The notes under the pieces: model-generated
Seen by the model: only the letters and a program-made list of their open reading frames with translations
What the model was told of the DNA's origin: nothing
The model's database searches: none
In this document: positions 53,029-62,000 of the stretch, piece by piece
Layout: the number at the start of each line of letters is the position of its first letter
Numbering within the stretch: the stretch's first letter is position 1
Origin: an uncultured Acetatifactor sp.
Lineage (GTDB): Bacteria > Bacillota > Clostridia > Lachnospirales > Lachnospiraceae
Direction of reading: 5' to 3'
NCBI GenBank assembly: GCA_910584375.1
Contig: CAJUAH010000004.1
Coordinates: 1 to 64,000, forward strand
DNA length: 64,000 nucleotides
Position numbers and translations under genes: made by a program

Positions 53029-55128
53029 ATGGATATCGAGCATATACGCAGAGTGGAAGAAAACCAGATATACATGGCAACAATGCGTCCTGTTTTTAAC
53101 AAAAGAGGCCTTTATACCGATACGACGGAGGACTATGTCAGTCCCATGGAACCGGCCCCTTATGATAAAGTCACCATACGGTTCAGGACGGCGGCGCATA
53201 ATGTTGACAGGGTGTTCTTTATCTGTAAAGGGCAGCGCTATCTGATGAACCGGGAGGAGTCCGACGGGCTGTTTGACTATTACACCCACGAACTCCAACT
53301 GGAAGATGAAAAAGTCACCTATCATTTCGAGGTGGTCACGGGGAAAATATCCGGCACCTATGATGTGCGGGGACTGGCCAGGGATGTAAACGAGTACTAT
53401 GACTTTGTGATTCTGCCGGGTTTCAAAACCCCGGATTGGGCCAAGGGCGCCGTTATGTATCAAATATATGTGGACCGTTTTTGCAACGGCGATCCTGCCA
53501 ATGATGTGCTGACGGACGAGTACGCCTATATCGGGGAGCATGTACACCGTGTGGAGGATTGGGACCGTTATCCGGCGCAGATGGATGTGAGAGAATTTTA
53601 CGGCGGAGATCTGCAGGGCGTTCTGGATAAGATGGATTATCTGCAGGATCTGGGGATAGAGGTGATCTATTTCAACCCGCTGTTCGTCTCGCCCTCCAAC
53701 CATAAATACGACATTCAGGATTATGACTATATCGATCCTCATTTTGGGCGAATCGTCAGCGACGGGGGTGAACTGCTCGCCCCCGGGGATAAGGACAACA
53801 GCCATGCGGGCAGATATATTGAACGCGTTACCAACAGGGCCAACCTGGAGGCCAGCAACGAACTGTTTATCCGGGTGGTGGAAGAGGCGCACCGCCGGGG
53901 TATGAAAGTTATATTGGACGGTGTGTTCAACCACTGCGGTTCCTTTAACAAATGGATGGACCGGGAGAGGATCTACGAAAACGCCGTGGGCTATGACAAG
54001 GGCGCCTATGTATCCGGAGACAGTCCGTACAAAGACTATTTTGCTTTCTACAGCAATAACTGGCCCTACAACAAGGACTACGACGGATGGTGGGGACACG
54101 ACACCCTCCCGAAACTGAACTATGAGGGTTCCGACGCTTTGCTGGACTATGTGCTGTATATTGGGAAAAAGTGGGTATCCCCCCCTTTCAATGTGGACGG
54201 CTGGCGTCTGGACGTGGCTGCGGATCTGGGCCATTCGCCGGAATTTAATCACCATTTCTGGCGGGAGTTCCGCCGTGTGGTCAAAGAGGCCAATCCCAAC
54301 GCCATTATACTGGCGGAGCATTACGGCAACACCAGAGAGTGGCTCCAGGGTGACGAATGGGACACTGTCATGAACTACGACGCCTTCATGGAGCCGATTA
54401 CATGGTTCCTGACTGGTATGGAAAAACACAGCGATGACTTCCGAGAGGATCTGCTTGGCAACGCGGACAGTTTTTGGGGCGCGATGAAACACCACAGCTC
54501 CAATCTGGCCATGCCCAGCTGGCAGGTGGCCATGAACGAGCTGTCCAACCACGACCATTCCCGCTTTCTGACCCGCACCAATCACAAAGTGGGCAGAACC
54601 AACACTCTGGGCGCTGAGGCGGCCAACCAGGGCGTCAACAAGGCGGTGCTGCGGGTAGCTGTGGTGATGCAGATGACCTGGGTGGGCGCGCCCACGATCT
54701 ATTATGGCGACGAGGCGGGCGTGTGCGGCTTTACGGATCCCGACAACAGGAGGACCTATCCCTGGGGACATGAAGATATGGAGCTGATAGATTTCCACAA
54801 AAAGATTATCGGGATCCACAAGAACAATCAGGAATTAAAGACCGGCTCCATAAAATATATTGACGCGGACTACAATTATCTGGCATACGGGCGTTTTAAC
54901 CGCCGTGAGCAATGCGTGATTCTGATCAACAACAACAGTTGTGACGTGGAAAAGGAAGTCATGGTATGGGAGGCCAATATTCCCCGTACCGGCGTGATGG
55001 TACAGCTCATCCAGACCAACGAGAGCGGTTACAGTCTGGAGCCTGTGAAATACCCGATCTACGCGGGCAAGGTGAAAATTATGCTGCCCAGATTTTCGGC
55101 GGTGATATTAAAGCACAAGACGACGTAA
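53029..55128 (+). CDS. GH13 neopullulanase/cyclomaltodextrinase-like enzyme
   Basis: A 699-residue alpha-glucan hydrolase with no signal peptide. An N-terminal CBM34-like beta domain (~20-130) is followed by a GH13 barrel from GAVMYQIYVDRFCNGD (~140). The catalytic residues are Asp395 (GWRLDVAAD), Glu430 (LAEHYG) and Asp509 (NHDHSR), and all are present. The N-terminal domain and WWGHDTLPKLNYEG point to the maltogenic amylase/neopullulanase group acting on imported maltodextrins. ATG 53029 is 6 nt after GGGAGGT; the in-frame ATG at 52999 lacks a site. Two inverted repeats upstream suggest control. A GC-rich hairpin without T-run follows at about 55140-55167. Confidence 0.88.
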   Translation: MDIEHIRRVEENQIYMATMRPVFNKRGLYTDTTEDYVSPMEPAPYDKVTIRFRTAAHNVDRVFFICKGQRYLMNREESDGLFDYYTHELQLEDEKVTYHFEVVTGKISGTYDVRGLARDVNEYYDFVILPGFKTPDWAKGAVMYQIYVDRFCNGDPANDVLTDEYAYIGEHVHRVEDWDRYPAQMDVREFYGGDLQGVLDKMDYLQDLGIEVIYFNPLFVSPSNHKYDIQDYDYIDPHFGRIVSDGGELLAPGDKDNSHAGRYIERVTNRANLEASNELFIRVVEEAHRRGMKVILDGVFNHCGSFNKWMDRERIYENAVGYDKGAYVSGDSPYKDYFAFYSNNWPYNKDYDGWWGHDTLPKLNYEGSDALLDYVLYIGKKWVSPPFNVDGWRLDVAADLGHSPEFNHHFWREFRRVVKEANPNAIILAEHYGNTREWLQGDEWDTVMNYDAFMEPITWFLTGMEKHSDDFREDLLGNADSFWGAMKHHSSNLAMPSWQVAMNELSNHDHSRFLTRTNHKVGRTNTLGAEAANQGVNKAVLRVAVVMQMTWVGAPTIYYGDEAGVCGFTDPDNRRTYPWGHEDMELIDFHKKIIGIHKNNQELKTGSIKYIDADYNYLAYGRFNRREQCVILINNNSCDVEKEVMVWEANIPRTGVMVQLIQTNESGYSLEPVKYPIYAGKVKIMLPRFSAVILKHKTT

Positions 55129-55178
55129 CGCCGTCAAAACGGCGGATGTTCCATTAAACATCCGCCGGAAAAATACAG

Positions 55179-55207
55179 TTGCATTTTAGGAAAACATATG
55201 CTACAAT
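55179..55207 (+). promoter_or_regulatory. Promoter of the tRNA pair
   Basis: TTGCAT (55179-55184), 17-bp spacer, TACAAT (55202-55207), about 25 bp before the first tRNA. Confidence 0.65.
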
Positions 55208-55238
55208 GGCTTAGGTCAGGGCGTCAGCGCCCTTTCAT

Positions 55239-55320
55239 GGATGGATTCCCGAGTGGCCAAAGGGGACAGACTGTAAATCTGCTGCAAATTGCTTCGGTGG
55301 TTCGAATCCACCTCCATCCA
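55239..55320 (+). tRNA. tRNA-Tyr (GTA)
   Basis: The 7-bp acceptor stem GGATGGA pairs with TCCATCC (55313-55319), and discriminator A is at 55320. Anticodon GTA lies at 55273-55275, with a long variable arm and GGTTCGAATCC T-arm. No CCA is encoded. Confidence 0.95.
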
Positions 55321-55387
55321 CTTGCATTTCCCGGCAGGGATCTGCATACGATATAAGGCAGGCGATGGAACCTGCTCTCATGCGTCG

Positions 55388-55471
55388 GCTGGTGTGGCGG
55401 AATAGGCAGACGCAAGGGACTTAAAATCCCTCGGTGGCAACACCGTGCCGGTTCAAGTCCGGCCACCAGCA
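55388..55471 (+). tRNA. tRNA-Leu (TAA)
   Basis: The acceptor stem GCTGGTG pairs with CACCAGC (55464-55470), and discriminator A is at 55471. Anticodon TAA lies at 55422-55424, with a long variable arm and GGTTCAAGTCC T-arm. CCA is not encoded. Confidence 0.95.
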
Positions 55472-55490
55472 GTACAGGTTGTATTTTGAA

Positions 55491-55536
55491 AGCAGTGGAT
55501 CTCTCAGTGAAAGCTGAAGAGCTCCGCTGTTTTTAT
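55491..55536 (+). terminator. Terminator of the tRNA operon
   Basis: A long imperfect stem (left arm from 55491, right arm ending about 55531) with G-U pairs, followed by TTTTTATTT. The next 130 bp hold GTAACAGTTAC (55618-55628), a short palindrome 40 bp before the GH10 start. Confidence 0.75.
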
Positions 55537-55669
55537 TTCCAGCGCAACAGCAAAAATTGATAACAGATTAGCAAAAACCGACGAGAAACAGGGGTATGGC
55601 TTTGCTATCCTGATATTGTAACAGTTACTAACCCGTGAGAAATATGGTCAAGACAGGGGGATATTTACG

Positions 55670-57076
55670 ATGACAAAACATATGTTAAGGCGGTTATGCG
55701 CAGTAATACTGGCAACTTGTCTGATAATGCCGACTGCGGGCTGCGGCGCGCAGCAGCCCGCGAACGACGCCTCTGAGATCACCGCGACGCGGGACAGCGC
55801 GTCCGAACCGCAGGATGAAACCGGTCAGACAGCCGATCAGGATCCCGCGGAGCAGGACAGCATACCGGAGGAAACCGTGTCCGTGACTGACACGACAGAG
55901 GAGGAGTCCGTCGGGGAAGAACTGTCGGCGGAGGATATCTACTGGCAGGAGATGCTGGCGGAAATGGGGAACAGCCGCTACGATCTGACCGCAGCTCTGA
56001 CGGAACCGGCGCTGAAGGACTACTGCAGCGACTATTTCACGCTGGGGGTGGGAATCAATGGCAGCACCCTGGAGAACCAGACTCTCAATATGCCCGAATA
56101 CATGTTGGTGTCCAAAAAACACTTTAACAGCTGTACCATGACCAATTTGATGAAAAGCTGCTATATATTAGACCAGCAGGGTTCCAAAAAGAGCGAGGAC
56201 GGCAGTCCCGTGCTTTCTTTTGCGTCCATAGATCCGACACTGGAATGGTGTCAGACCAACGGTATGCGGATGCGGGGACACACGCTGGTCTGGCATGCCC
56301 AGGCGCCGGACTGGTTTTTCCGGGAAGGGTACAGCGACAGCGGCAAATATGTGGACCGTGCAACCATGCTGTTTCGCATGGAGAGCTATATTGCGCAGTT
56401 GATGACCCATGTGCAGGACGATTATCCCGGCGTAGTATATTGCTGGGACGTGGTAAATGAGGCTGTGGATCCGGACAAGGGAGATCCGGACAGCTTTTTC
56501 CTCTGTCGTACCGAGAATGACGGCGTGCCCAATCCCTGGTATGTCACGATAGGGGAAGACTATGTGGAACAGGCTTTTACTTTTGCCCGAAAATACGCGG
56601 CGGAAGACGTAAAGCTTTTCTATAATGATTTTAACACATTTCAGAAGGAAAAACGGGATGCCATCTACGCGCTCTGTAATTCGCTGAAGGAAAAGGGCTT
56701 GATCGACGGCATCGGTATGCAGGGATACTGGGGAGTAGACTATCCCGACATCGGCACTTTGGAGACTGCTATCCGCAAGTTTGGAGAGTTGGGACTGGAG
56801 ATTCATATCACAGAGTTGTCCGTGGCGGTGGACGAAGAAAATGAAGATAATTTCGAGGAGCAGGCGCAGCGCTACGCATCCATCTTCATGTCTCTCGCGA
56901 AACTGGATACGGAAGGGGGAGGCGACGTCAATATCACTAACGTGACGTTCTTTGGGCTGATAGACCATTACCGCCAGGGTGATACCACCAACTCCCGGCT
57001 GTTTGATTCGGTATTCCAGCCCAAACCCGCGTTTTACAAAGTTCGTAATATGCTGAGAACGGTGTATGGCCGTTAG
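55670..57076 (+). CDS. Lipoprotein GH10 endo-1,4-beta-xylanase
   Basis: A 468-residue exported xylanase. The lipoprotein signal ends in PTAGC, and an acidic Gln/Glu/Asp-rich linker (~28-85) is followed directly by the GH10 barrel (~95-465). Acid/base Glu264 is in WDVVNEAVDPDKGD and nucleophile Glu382 in IHITELSVAV. There is no binding module, unlike the GH10 at 45289. This suggests action on soluble oligosaccharides near the membrane rather than on insoluble xylan. An AGGGGGATA ribosome site precedes the ATG. It lies directly after two tRNA genes, a common place for acquired DNA. Confidence 0.93.
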   Translation: MTKHMLRRLCAVILATCLIMPTAGCGAQQPANDASEITATRDSASEPQDETGQTADQDPAEQDSIPEETVSVTDTTEEESVGEELSAEDIYWQEMLAEMGNSRYDLTAALTEPALKDYCSDYFTLGVGINGSTLENQTLNMPEYMLVSKKHFNSCTMTNLMKSCYILDQQGSKKSEDGSPVLSFASIDPTLEWCQTNGMRMRGHTLVWHAQAPDWFFREGYSDSGKYVDRATMLFRMESYIAQLMTHVQDDYPGVVYCWDVVNEAVDPDKGDPDSFFLCRTENDGVPNPWYVTIGEDYVEQAFTFARKYAAEDVKLFYNDFNTFQKEKRDAIYALCNSLKEKGLIDGIGMQGYWGVDYPDIGTLETAIRKFGELGLEIHITELSVAVDEENEDNFEEQAQRYASIFMSLAKLDTEGGGDVNITNVTFFGLIDHYRQGDTTNSRLFDSVFQPKPAFYKVRNMLRTVYGR

Positions 57077-57097
57077 GGCACGGATTTAAAATTATAC

Positions 57098-57142
57098 TTG
57101 CAGAGAGACAGATAAAGTATTATATTATTCTTAGGATAATAC
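57098..57142 (+). promoter_or_regulatory. Promoter and overlapping inverted repeat of the winged-helix gene
   Basis: TTGCAG (57098-57103), 17-bp spacer, TATATT (57121-57126). GTATTAT (57117-57123) and ATAATAC (57136-57142) are perfect 7-bp arms around 12 bp, overlapping the -10 box. This suits repression by the encoded regulator. Confidence 0.55.
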
Positions 57143-57168
57143 AAAAATGATGCAAAGGAGGGCTTGCC

Positions 57169-57567
57169 ATGAAATTAAATCAGCGGGATCTGGAAATTTT
57201 AAGAATTTTACTTACTTCGGACGAACCATTGACATCTACGCAGATCGTCAGGATCGGGGAATCCACCGGGTTGACACAAAGCACCTCTCAGGTAGTAACG
57301 CGCAAATTGGTAGCGGCGGAGCTGATCGAGGTACGGGGAATAACGCACAGCGGCAATGTATTGTGCCGCCAATTTGGCGCTACCGAAAAAGCCAAAGAAG
57401 TGATCAACCAGAGATTTGTAGAATCATACAGGAATTATAGCAATATTTTAAGCCCAAGGGACGCGGTCGAAGCCATGCTTAAGGCGGAAGACGATACCGA
57501 AAAGAGGGCGCAACAGATTGAGGAACTCGAAACACTGTTAAAAGAGTTACAGGCAAAAAAGAATTAG
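57169..57567 (+). CDS. Small winged-helix regulator (BlaI/MecI-like)
   Basis: A 132-residue protein. Residues ~1-75 form a winged helix (LEILRILLTSDEPLTSTQIV, then QSTSQVVTRKLVAAELIEVR as recognition helix and wing). A C-terminal coiled-coil-like helix (~100-132) probably dimerises it. The size and layout recall BlaI/MecI repressors, but I do not see a partner sensor protease, and MarR-like alternatives are possible. AAAGGAGG lies 7-8 nt before the ATG. Its promoter carries an inverted repeat, so autoregulation is likely. A terminator follows at once. Confidence 0.65.
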   Translation: MKLNQRDLEILRILLTSDEPLTSTQIVRIGESTGLTQSTSQVVTRKLVAAELIEVRGITHSGNVLCRQFGATEKAKEVINQRFVESYRNYSNILSPRDAVEAMLKAEDDTEKRAQQIEELETLLKELQAKKN

Positions 57568-57574
57568 AGAGTGA

Positions 57575-57604
57575 AAAACCCCGGTGTGATTCCGGGGTTT
57601 TCTA
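57575..57604 (+). terminator. Terminator after the winged-helix gene
   Basis: AAAACCCCGG (57575-57584) pairs perfectly with CCGGGGTTTT (57592-57601). The 265 bp to the next gene are AT-rich, with no clear promoter. Confidence 0.9.
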
Positions 57605-57871
57605 TTTGCGGCACATTTATATTTTTTACATAAAAATTTTTCTTGCAATCCAACGCTATATATGCTAGTATACTTTCAAAGCATATATTTCTTTTCACTT
57701 TTGATAAGCAAATCACTTTTCAGGATATCAGAAGATCTATGCTTTAAACTCAAACCATTACAATTGAAAAGAGCAGGAGATCTTGATATCTGTTTTTGTC
57801 CCTTGGATTTAACGGTTACGGCGCCATGGGACAGGCTTTTATTCGGCGTCTCCTGCCCGCGGGAGGTGCGG

Positions 57872-58780
57872 ATGAAAAGAAGAAAAACGTGGAAAGAGTT
57901 CCTTGCTCCCAAGTCGGATCTGGCGTTCAAGGAACTGATGCGCAACGAGGATGTGCGCAAGAACTTTATCAGCAGCGTGCTGAACATTCCCCTGGAGGAG
58001 ATCCAGTCGGTACGCCTGGAGAACACCATTCTGAGCAGGCGGGGCAGACAGGAGAAGGAGTGTGTTCTGGACGTCAGGATGCTGCTGAACGGCGACCGCA
58101 GAATCAATGTGGAGATGCAGATCCGACGCGTGGCCTACTGGGACAAGAGGAGCCTGTATTATCTGGCAAAGATGTACACGGACCCCCTGTTCAGAGGACA
58201 CCCGTATGACAGGCTGAAGAAATGCATCGTGATTGACATACTGGATTTCGACTGGGACGATTCCCCGGAGTACCACAGGGTGTACGGCCTGCGGGACGAG
58301 AAGGGGGAGCTGTATTCAGACCAGTTGGAGATACATATCATCGAGCTGAAAAAGGAGCTGACGGGAGACAGGCTGGACGACTGGATCCGCCTGTTCCAGA
58401 TCGGGAGCCGTGAGGAACTGGAGAGTATGCGCAGTGAGAACGCGGGGGTGCAGGCTGCCCTGGAAGAGGTAAAAGCGATGAATCTGTTCAGAATGGCGAA
58501 GTTGAGGTATGAGGAACATCTGAAGAACCAGCGGGACTTGTGGGCCATGGAGGTAGCGGCCAAGGAGGACGGCTGGAAGGCAGGCCATGCGGCAGGACAT
58601 GCCGAGGGTGAGCTCCAGCATAGCCGCCAGGTTATCTATGACTTTATGGAACGTCTGGGCGATATCCCGCAGGATATACGCCAGCGTATCGAGGAGGAAC
58701 AGGATCTTGATACCTTGAAACGGTGGTATCTGCATGCTCCCCAAGTTGGCAGTTTTGACGAATTTCGGAGAAGTATGTAA
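57872..58780 (+). CDS. Rpn-family PD-(D/E)XK nuclease
   Basis: A 302-residue protein of the Rpn / PDDEXK_2 group. It begins with the typical SDLAFKELMRNEDVRKNFIS (~16) and has the nuclease core as VLDVRMLLNGDRRINVEMQI (~70-90; Asp, Glu and Gln in place). YWDKRSLYYLAKMYTDPLFR follows, and then the usual IHIIELKK strand. The C-terminal third is helical and ends in a small domain. The frame is open from 57662, but GGGAGGTG just before ATG 57872 and the family's N-terminus fix the start. It differs clearly from the gene at 34899 (another Rpn subgroup). An internal start at 58478 may make a short product. Confidence 0.78.
   Translation: MKRRKTWKEFLAPKSDLAFKELMRNEDVRKNFISSVLNIPLEEIQSVRLENTILSRRGRQEKECVLDVRMLLNGDRRINVEMQIRRVAYWDKRSLYYLAKMYTDPLFRGHPYDRLKKCIVIDILDFDWDDSPEYHRVYGLRDEKGELYSDQLEIHIIELKKELTGDRLDDWIRLFQIGSREELESMRSENAGVQAALEEVKAMNLFRMAKLRYEEHLKNQRDLWAMEVAAKEDGWKAGHAAGHAEGELQHSRQVIYDFMERLGDIPQDIRQRIEEEQDLDTLKRWYLHAPQVGSFDEFRRSM
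58478..58780 (+). CDS. Possible internally initiated C-terminal product (Rpn_S-like)
   Basis: AGAGGT (58465-58470, within GGAAGAGGT) lies 7 nt before an in-frame ATG at 58478. The product would be 100 residues beginning MNLFRMAKLRYEEHL, the region after the nuclease domain. The signal is weaker than in the gene at 34899. By analogy with E. coli Rpn_S proteins it could inhibit the full-length nuclease. Confidence 0.35.
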   Translation: MNLFRMAKLRYEEHLKNQRDLWAMEVAAKEDGWKAGHAAGHAEGELQHSRQVIYDFMERLGDIPQDIRQRIEEEQDLDTLKRWYLHAPQVGSFDEFRRSM

Positions 58781-58804
58781 AGAAAAAAGTAATGTATTTT
58801 TCGG

Positions 58805-58841
58805 AAAGGCCCTGGGGCGCTATTGACCCTGGGGCTTTTTC
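58805..58841 (+). terminator. Terminator after the second Rpn-family gene
   Basis: A stem with mismatches built from two CCCTGGGG copies around a short loop, followed by TTTTT. The 247 bp to the next start are AT-rich and contain the palindrome CCCATATTATGGG (58869-58881) and a TATAAT (59064-59069) with a poor -35 box. Confidence 0.6.
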
Positions 58842-59088
58842 GTCTGTCTTTTTAGAGGCGACATTTATCCCATATTATGGGGAATATATAAATTTTGTGC
58901 TATTTTATATTTAAGCACTACATAAAGTAAATGATTGAGTGAAATATTACAAATATTATTAAAACTTTGCAAGAAATTTGTTAAAAAAGCAAGAAGTAAG
59001 GAAATGGGAGCAATATCTGACGAGTAACATGCACAAAGAAATGCTAGAATCGAATTGTCGCACTATAATTTTTAATGGGGGTAAATGT

Positions 59089-62000
59089 ATGAAAAAGCAA
59101 GTGAAAAAATGGCTTACTTTGATAATGGCATTTGCGCTGATACTGGGTTCGGTTAGATATAGCCCGCTGTCGGCCAGCGCCACAGAAGTAAGCGATCCGG
59201 AATACGTGGACACTGCCAGCGGCGGTGATTCCGGCGAATCCGGAACAACAGATGGGGAGGGCGTGACGGAAAATATCGATACGGTCTCCGGAGATATAGT
59301 ATCTGGGCCTCAGAAGGTGCAGATGCTTAGTATGGCGAGGAATGCCAGAGCAGCGTCAACGACCCGGTATTATACGTTTAATGATATAACAAAGACGGGT
59401 GGATATGGAAATACTGCGAGCGTGACCAGTGAAGGGGCTTTGGAGATATCTTATAATGGGCAGTATCAGGAGATACAATACGGCTCCCTTCCCGCAGGAG
59501 TAGATGGAAAGACTCTTGAAAGTATAACATTTAAGGTATCAGGCGGAGATGTATCAGGACTTGCAATTAAGGTGTTTGTTGATGGGCAGGCGGGTACAGA
59601 CGTAATATATGGCAGCGATACAATAAGCATTACACAAGATCTGTCAAGTGCAACAACCGTAGGTTTTGCGCTGATGAATAATGCCAGCGCGGCGGCGGAC
59701 TATGTGATAGACTATTTCAGTATTACAGCGGAGCAGACGGGGGGATCGGAGCAGCCTCCTACTGCGGTGGCAACAACCCGATATTATACATTCAATGATA
59801 TCACAAAGACGGGTGGATATGGAAACACTGCGAATGTGACCAGCGCAGGGGCTTTGGAGATATCTTATAATGGGCAGTACCAGGAGATACAATACGGCTC
59901 CCTTCCCGCAGGAGTAGATGGAAAGACTCTTGAAAGTATAACATTTAAGGTATCAGGCGGAGATGTATCAGGACTTGCAATTAAGGTGTTTGTTGATGGG
60001 CAGGCGGGTACAGACGTAATATATGGCAGCGATACAATAAGCATTACACAAGATCTGTCAAGTGCAACAACCGTAGGTTTTGCGCTGATGAATAATGCCA
60101 GCGCGGCGGCGGACTATGTGATAGACTATTTCAGTATTACAGCGGAGCAGACGGGGGGATCGGAGCAGCCTCCTACTGCGGTGGCAACAACCCGATATTA
60201 TACATTCAATGATATCACAAAGACGGGTGGATATGGAAACACTGCGAATGTGACCAGCGCGGGGGCTTTGGAGATATCTTATACCGGACAGTACTCTGAG
60301 ATACAATACGGCTCCCTTCCCGCAGGAGTAGACGGGAAGACTTTGGAAAAGATAACTTTTAAAGTATCTGGAGGAGACGCATCAAATCTGGCAATAAAAG
60401 TGCTGAAGGACGGATCGCAGGCACAGGTAGAGTATGGGAAAGAAACAATAACGATAACGGCGGATACATTATCAGATTTGGCAACAGCGTCAGCAATAGG
60501 TTTTGCGCTGATGAATAACGCCAGCGTAGCGGCGGATTATGTAATAGACTATTTCAGTATTACGGCGGTACAAACAGGCGGATTAGAGAATCCGCCAGAG
60601 GATATCGAACCGGTTGAGACCTACACTATCACAATATATCCCTCCAGCCTAACAAAAGACTGGGGAAATGCGGCAAGTGATGAGTTGGCTGCTGATAACA
60701 GGTGGCATATTTCATTCGGTGGTCAGAATAATGAAGTACGTTTGAATCTGCCGGTAACGATTAATATGGCCGAATGCGAGAGCATTACTTTTAATGTTAA
60801 AGATCAGGTTGAGCCTTTGAATTTTGCCATATCATCAGGAGGAACTAAAAAAGGGAATTATTATTACAATACAGGGAACACATCCTATGTGCTTACCGCA
60901 GACAAAATGAATGAAAATCCCGCATATAGCGGAGATGTGGATGCGGTGAACTTGCAGCAAGGTACGGCCAATGATACTTCGGTTACCTTAGACAGTATTG
61001 TATTTACTATGAAGAAAACCGCCGACCAACAGGATGCGGTATATGGCGACGAACCTACCGATGAACCGATAGATCTCACCGTAAACGTTACACCCGAAGC
61101 CACAAGCGACAGCGACAGAAGGTTTACGATAAAGGACGGCGGCCTGGTGGCCCAGGCCAGCGCGGATGTTACCTGCACGCCAAAGGAAACGGAAAAGGTA
61201 GAGCTTAGTTTTATTGGAACCGGATATCAGGAGATTCAATTTACACTTCCGGAAGTAATAGACTTGGCATATGCCCGTTCAGTGACTTTTGCGGTGTCGG
61301 ATCAAACCGTTCCGCTCTGCTTCAAATTATATGATATAGACGGAAATGAAATCAGCAGCGTAACCGCATATAAGCAGAACGGCAGCTATACCATGACTAA
61401 TGTGGGCGGCAGAACGGAAAAGGTAGCAAGCATAGCAGTTATGCTGCATGCAGATAATGCAAATGAGGATACCAAAACCTGTCTGTTTGACGGCGTTCTG
61501 TTCAAGATGAACGACCCGGACGAGAAAACCCATGAAGTGACTTTCGGCGGCAGTGATCTGGAAGTGCTTAAGAGCGAAGGCGATACCACCTATACTGTCG
61601 GGGCGGATGGACAATATACTTTGTCATTCCCCGCTTTGAATGCCGGAGTCTCTTTCAAGATTCCAAAGATTATTAACATGGCCAACTGTGTTAATATACA
61701 GTTTACGGTTTCCGGACAGACGGGTAATGTGAACTATTATTTACAGATGGACGGACTGGATAAAGACTATAAATATAACCTTGAACCGGACCAGCCGGTA
61801 CATACGATGACTTCTCAGTTGACGGAGGGCGGCATCAACGGAATCAAGGTTCAGTGTGCCGGTCAGGAATATGTTGCCAATTCCGGCATAACGCTGGAGA
61901 AAATAACATTCACCATGAAAGGTGAAGACGGAACCAATGATTTCCTGAAAGAGGAAGACGCAAATCCCGAGCCGACTCCCGTGCCTGCGGATAAAGAGAA

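Noticed and set aside
59359..60600. Regularly spaced repeats as a CRISPR array
   Set aside because: The period is 414 bp, the repeats are in frame and code for protein modules, and there are no short repeats with unique spacers anywhere in the window.
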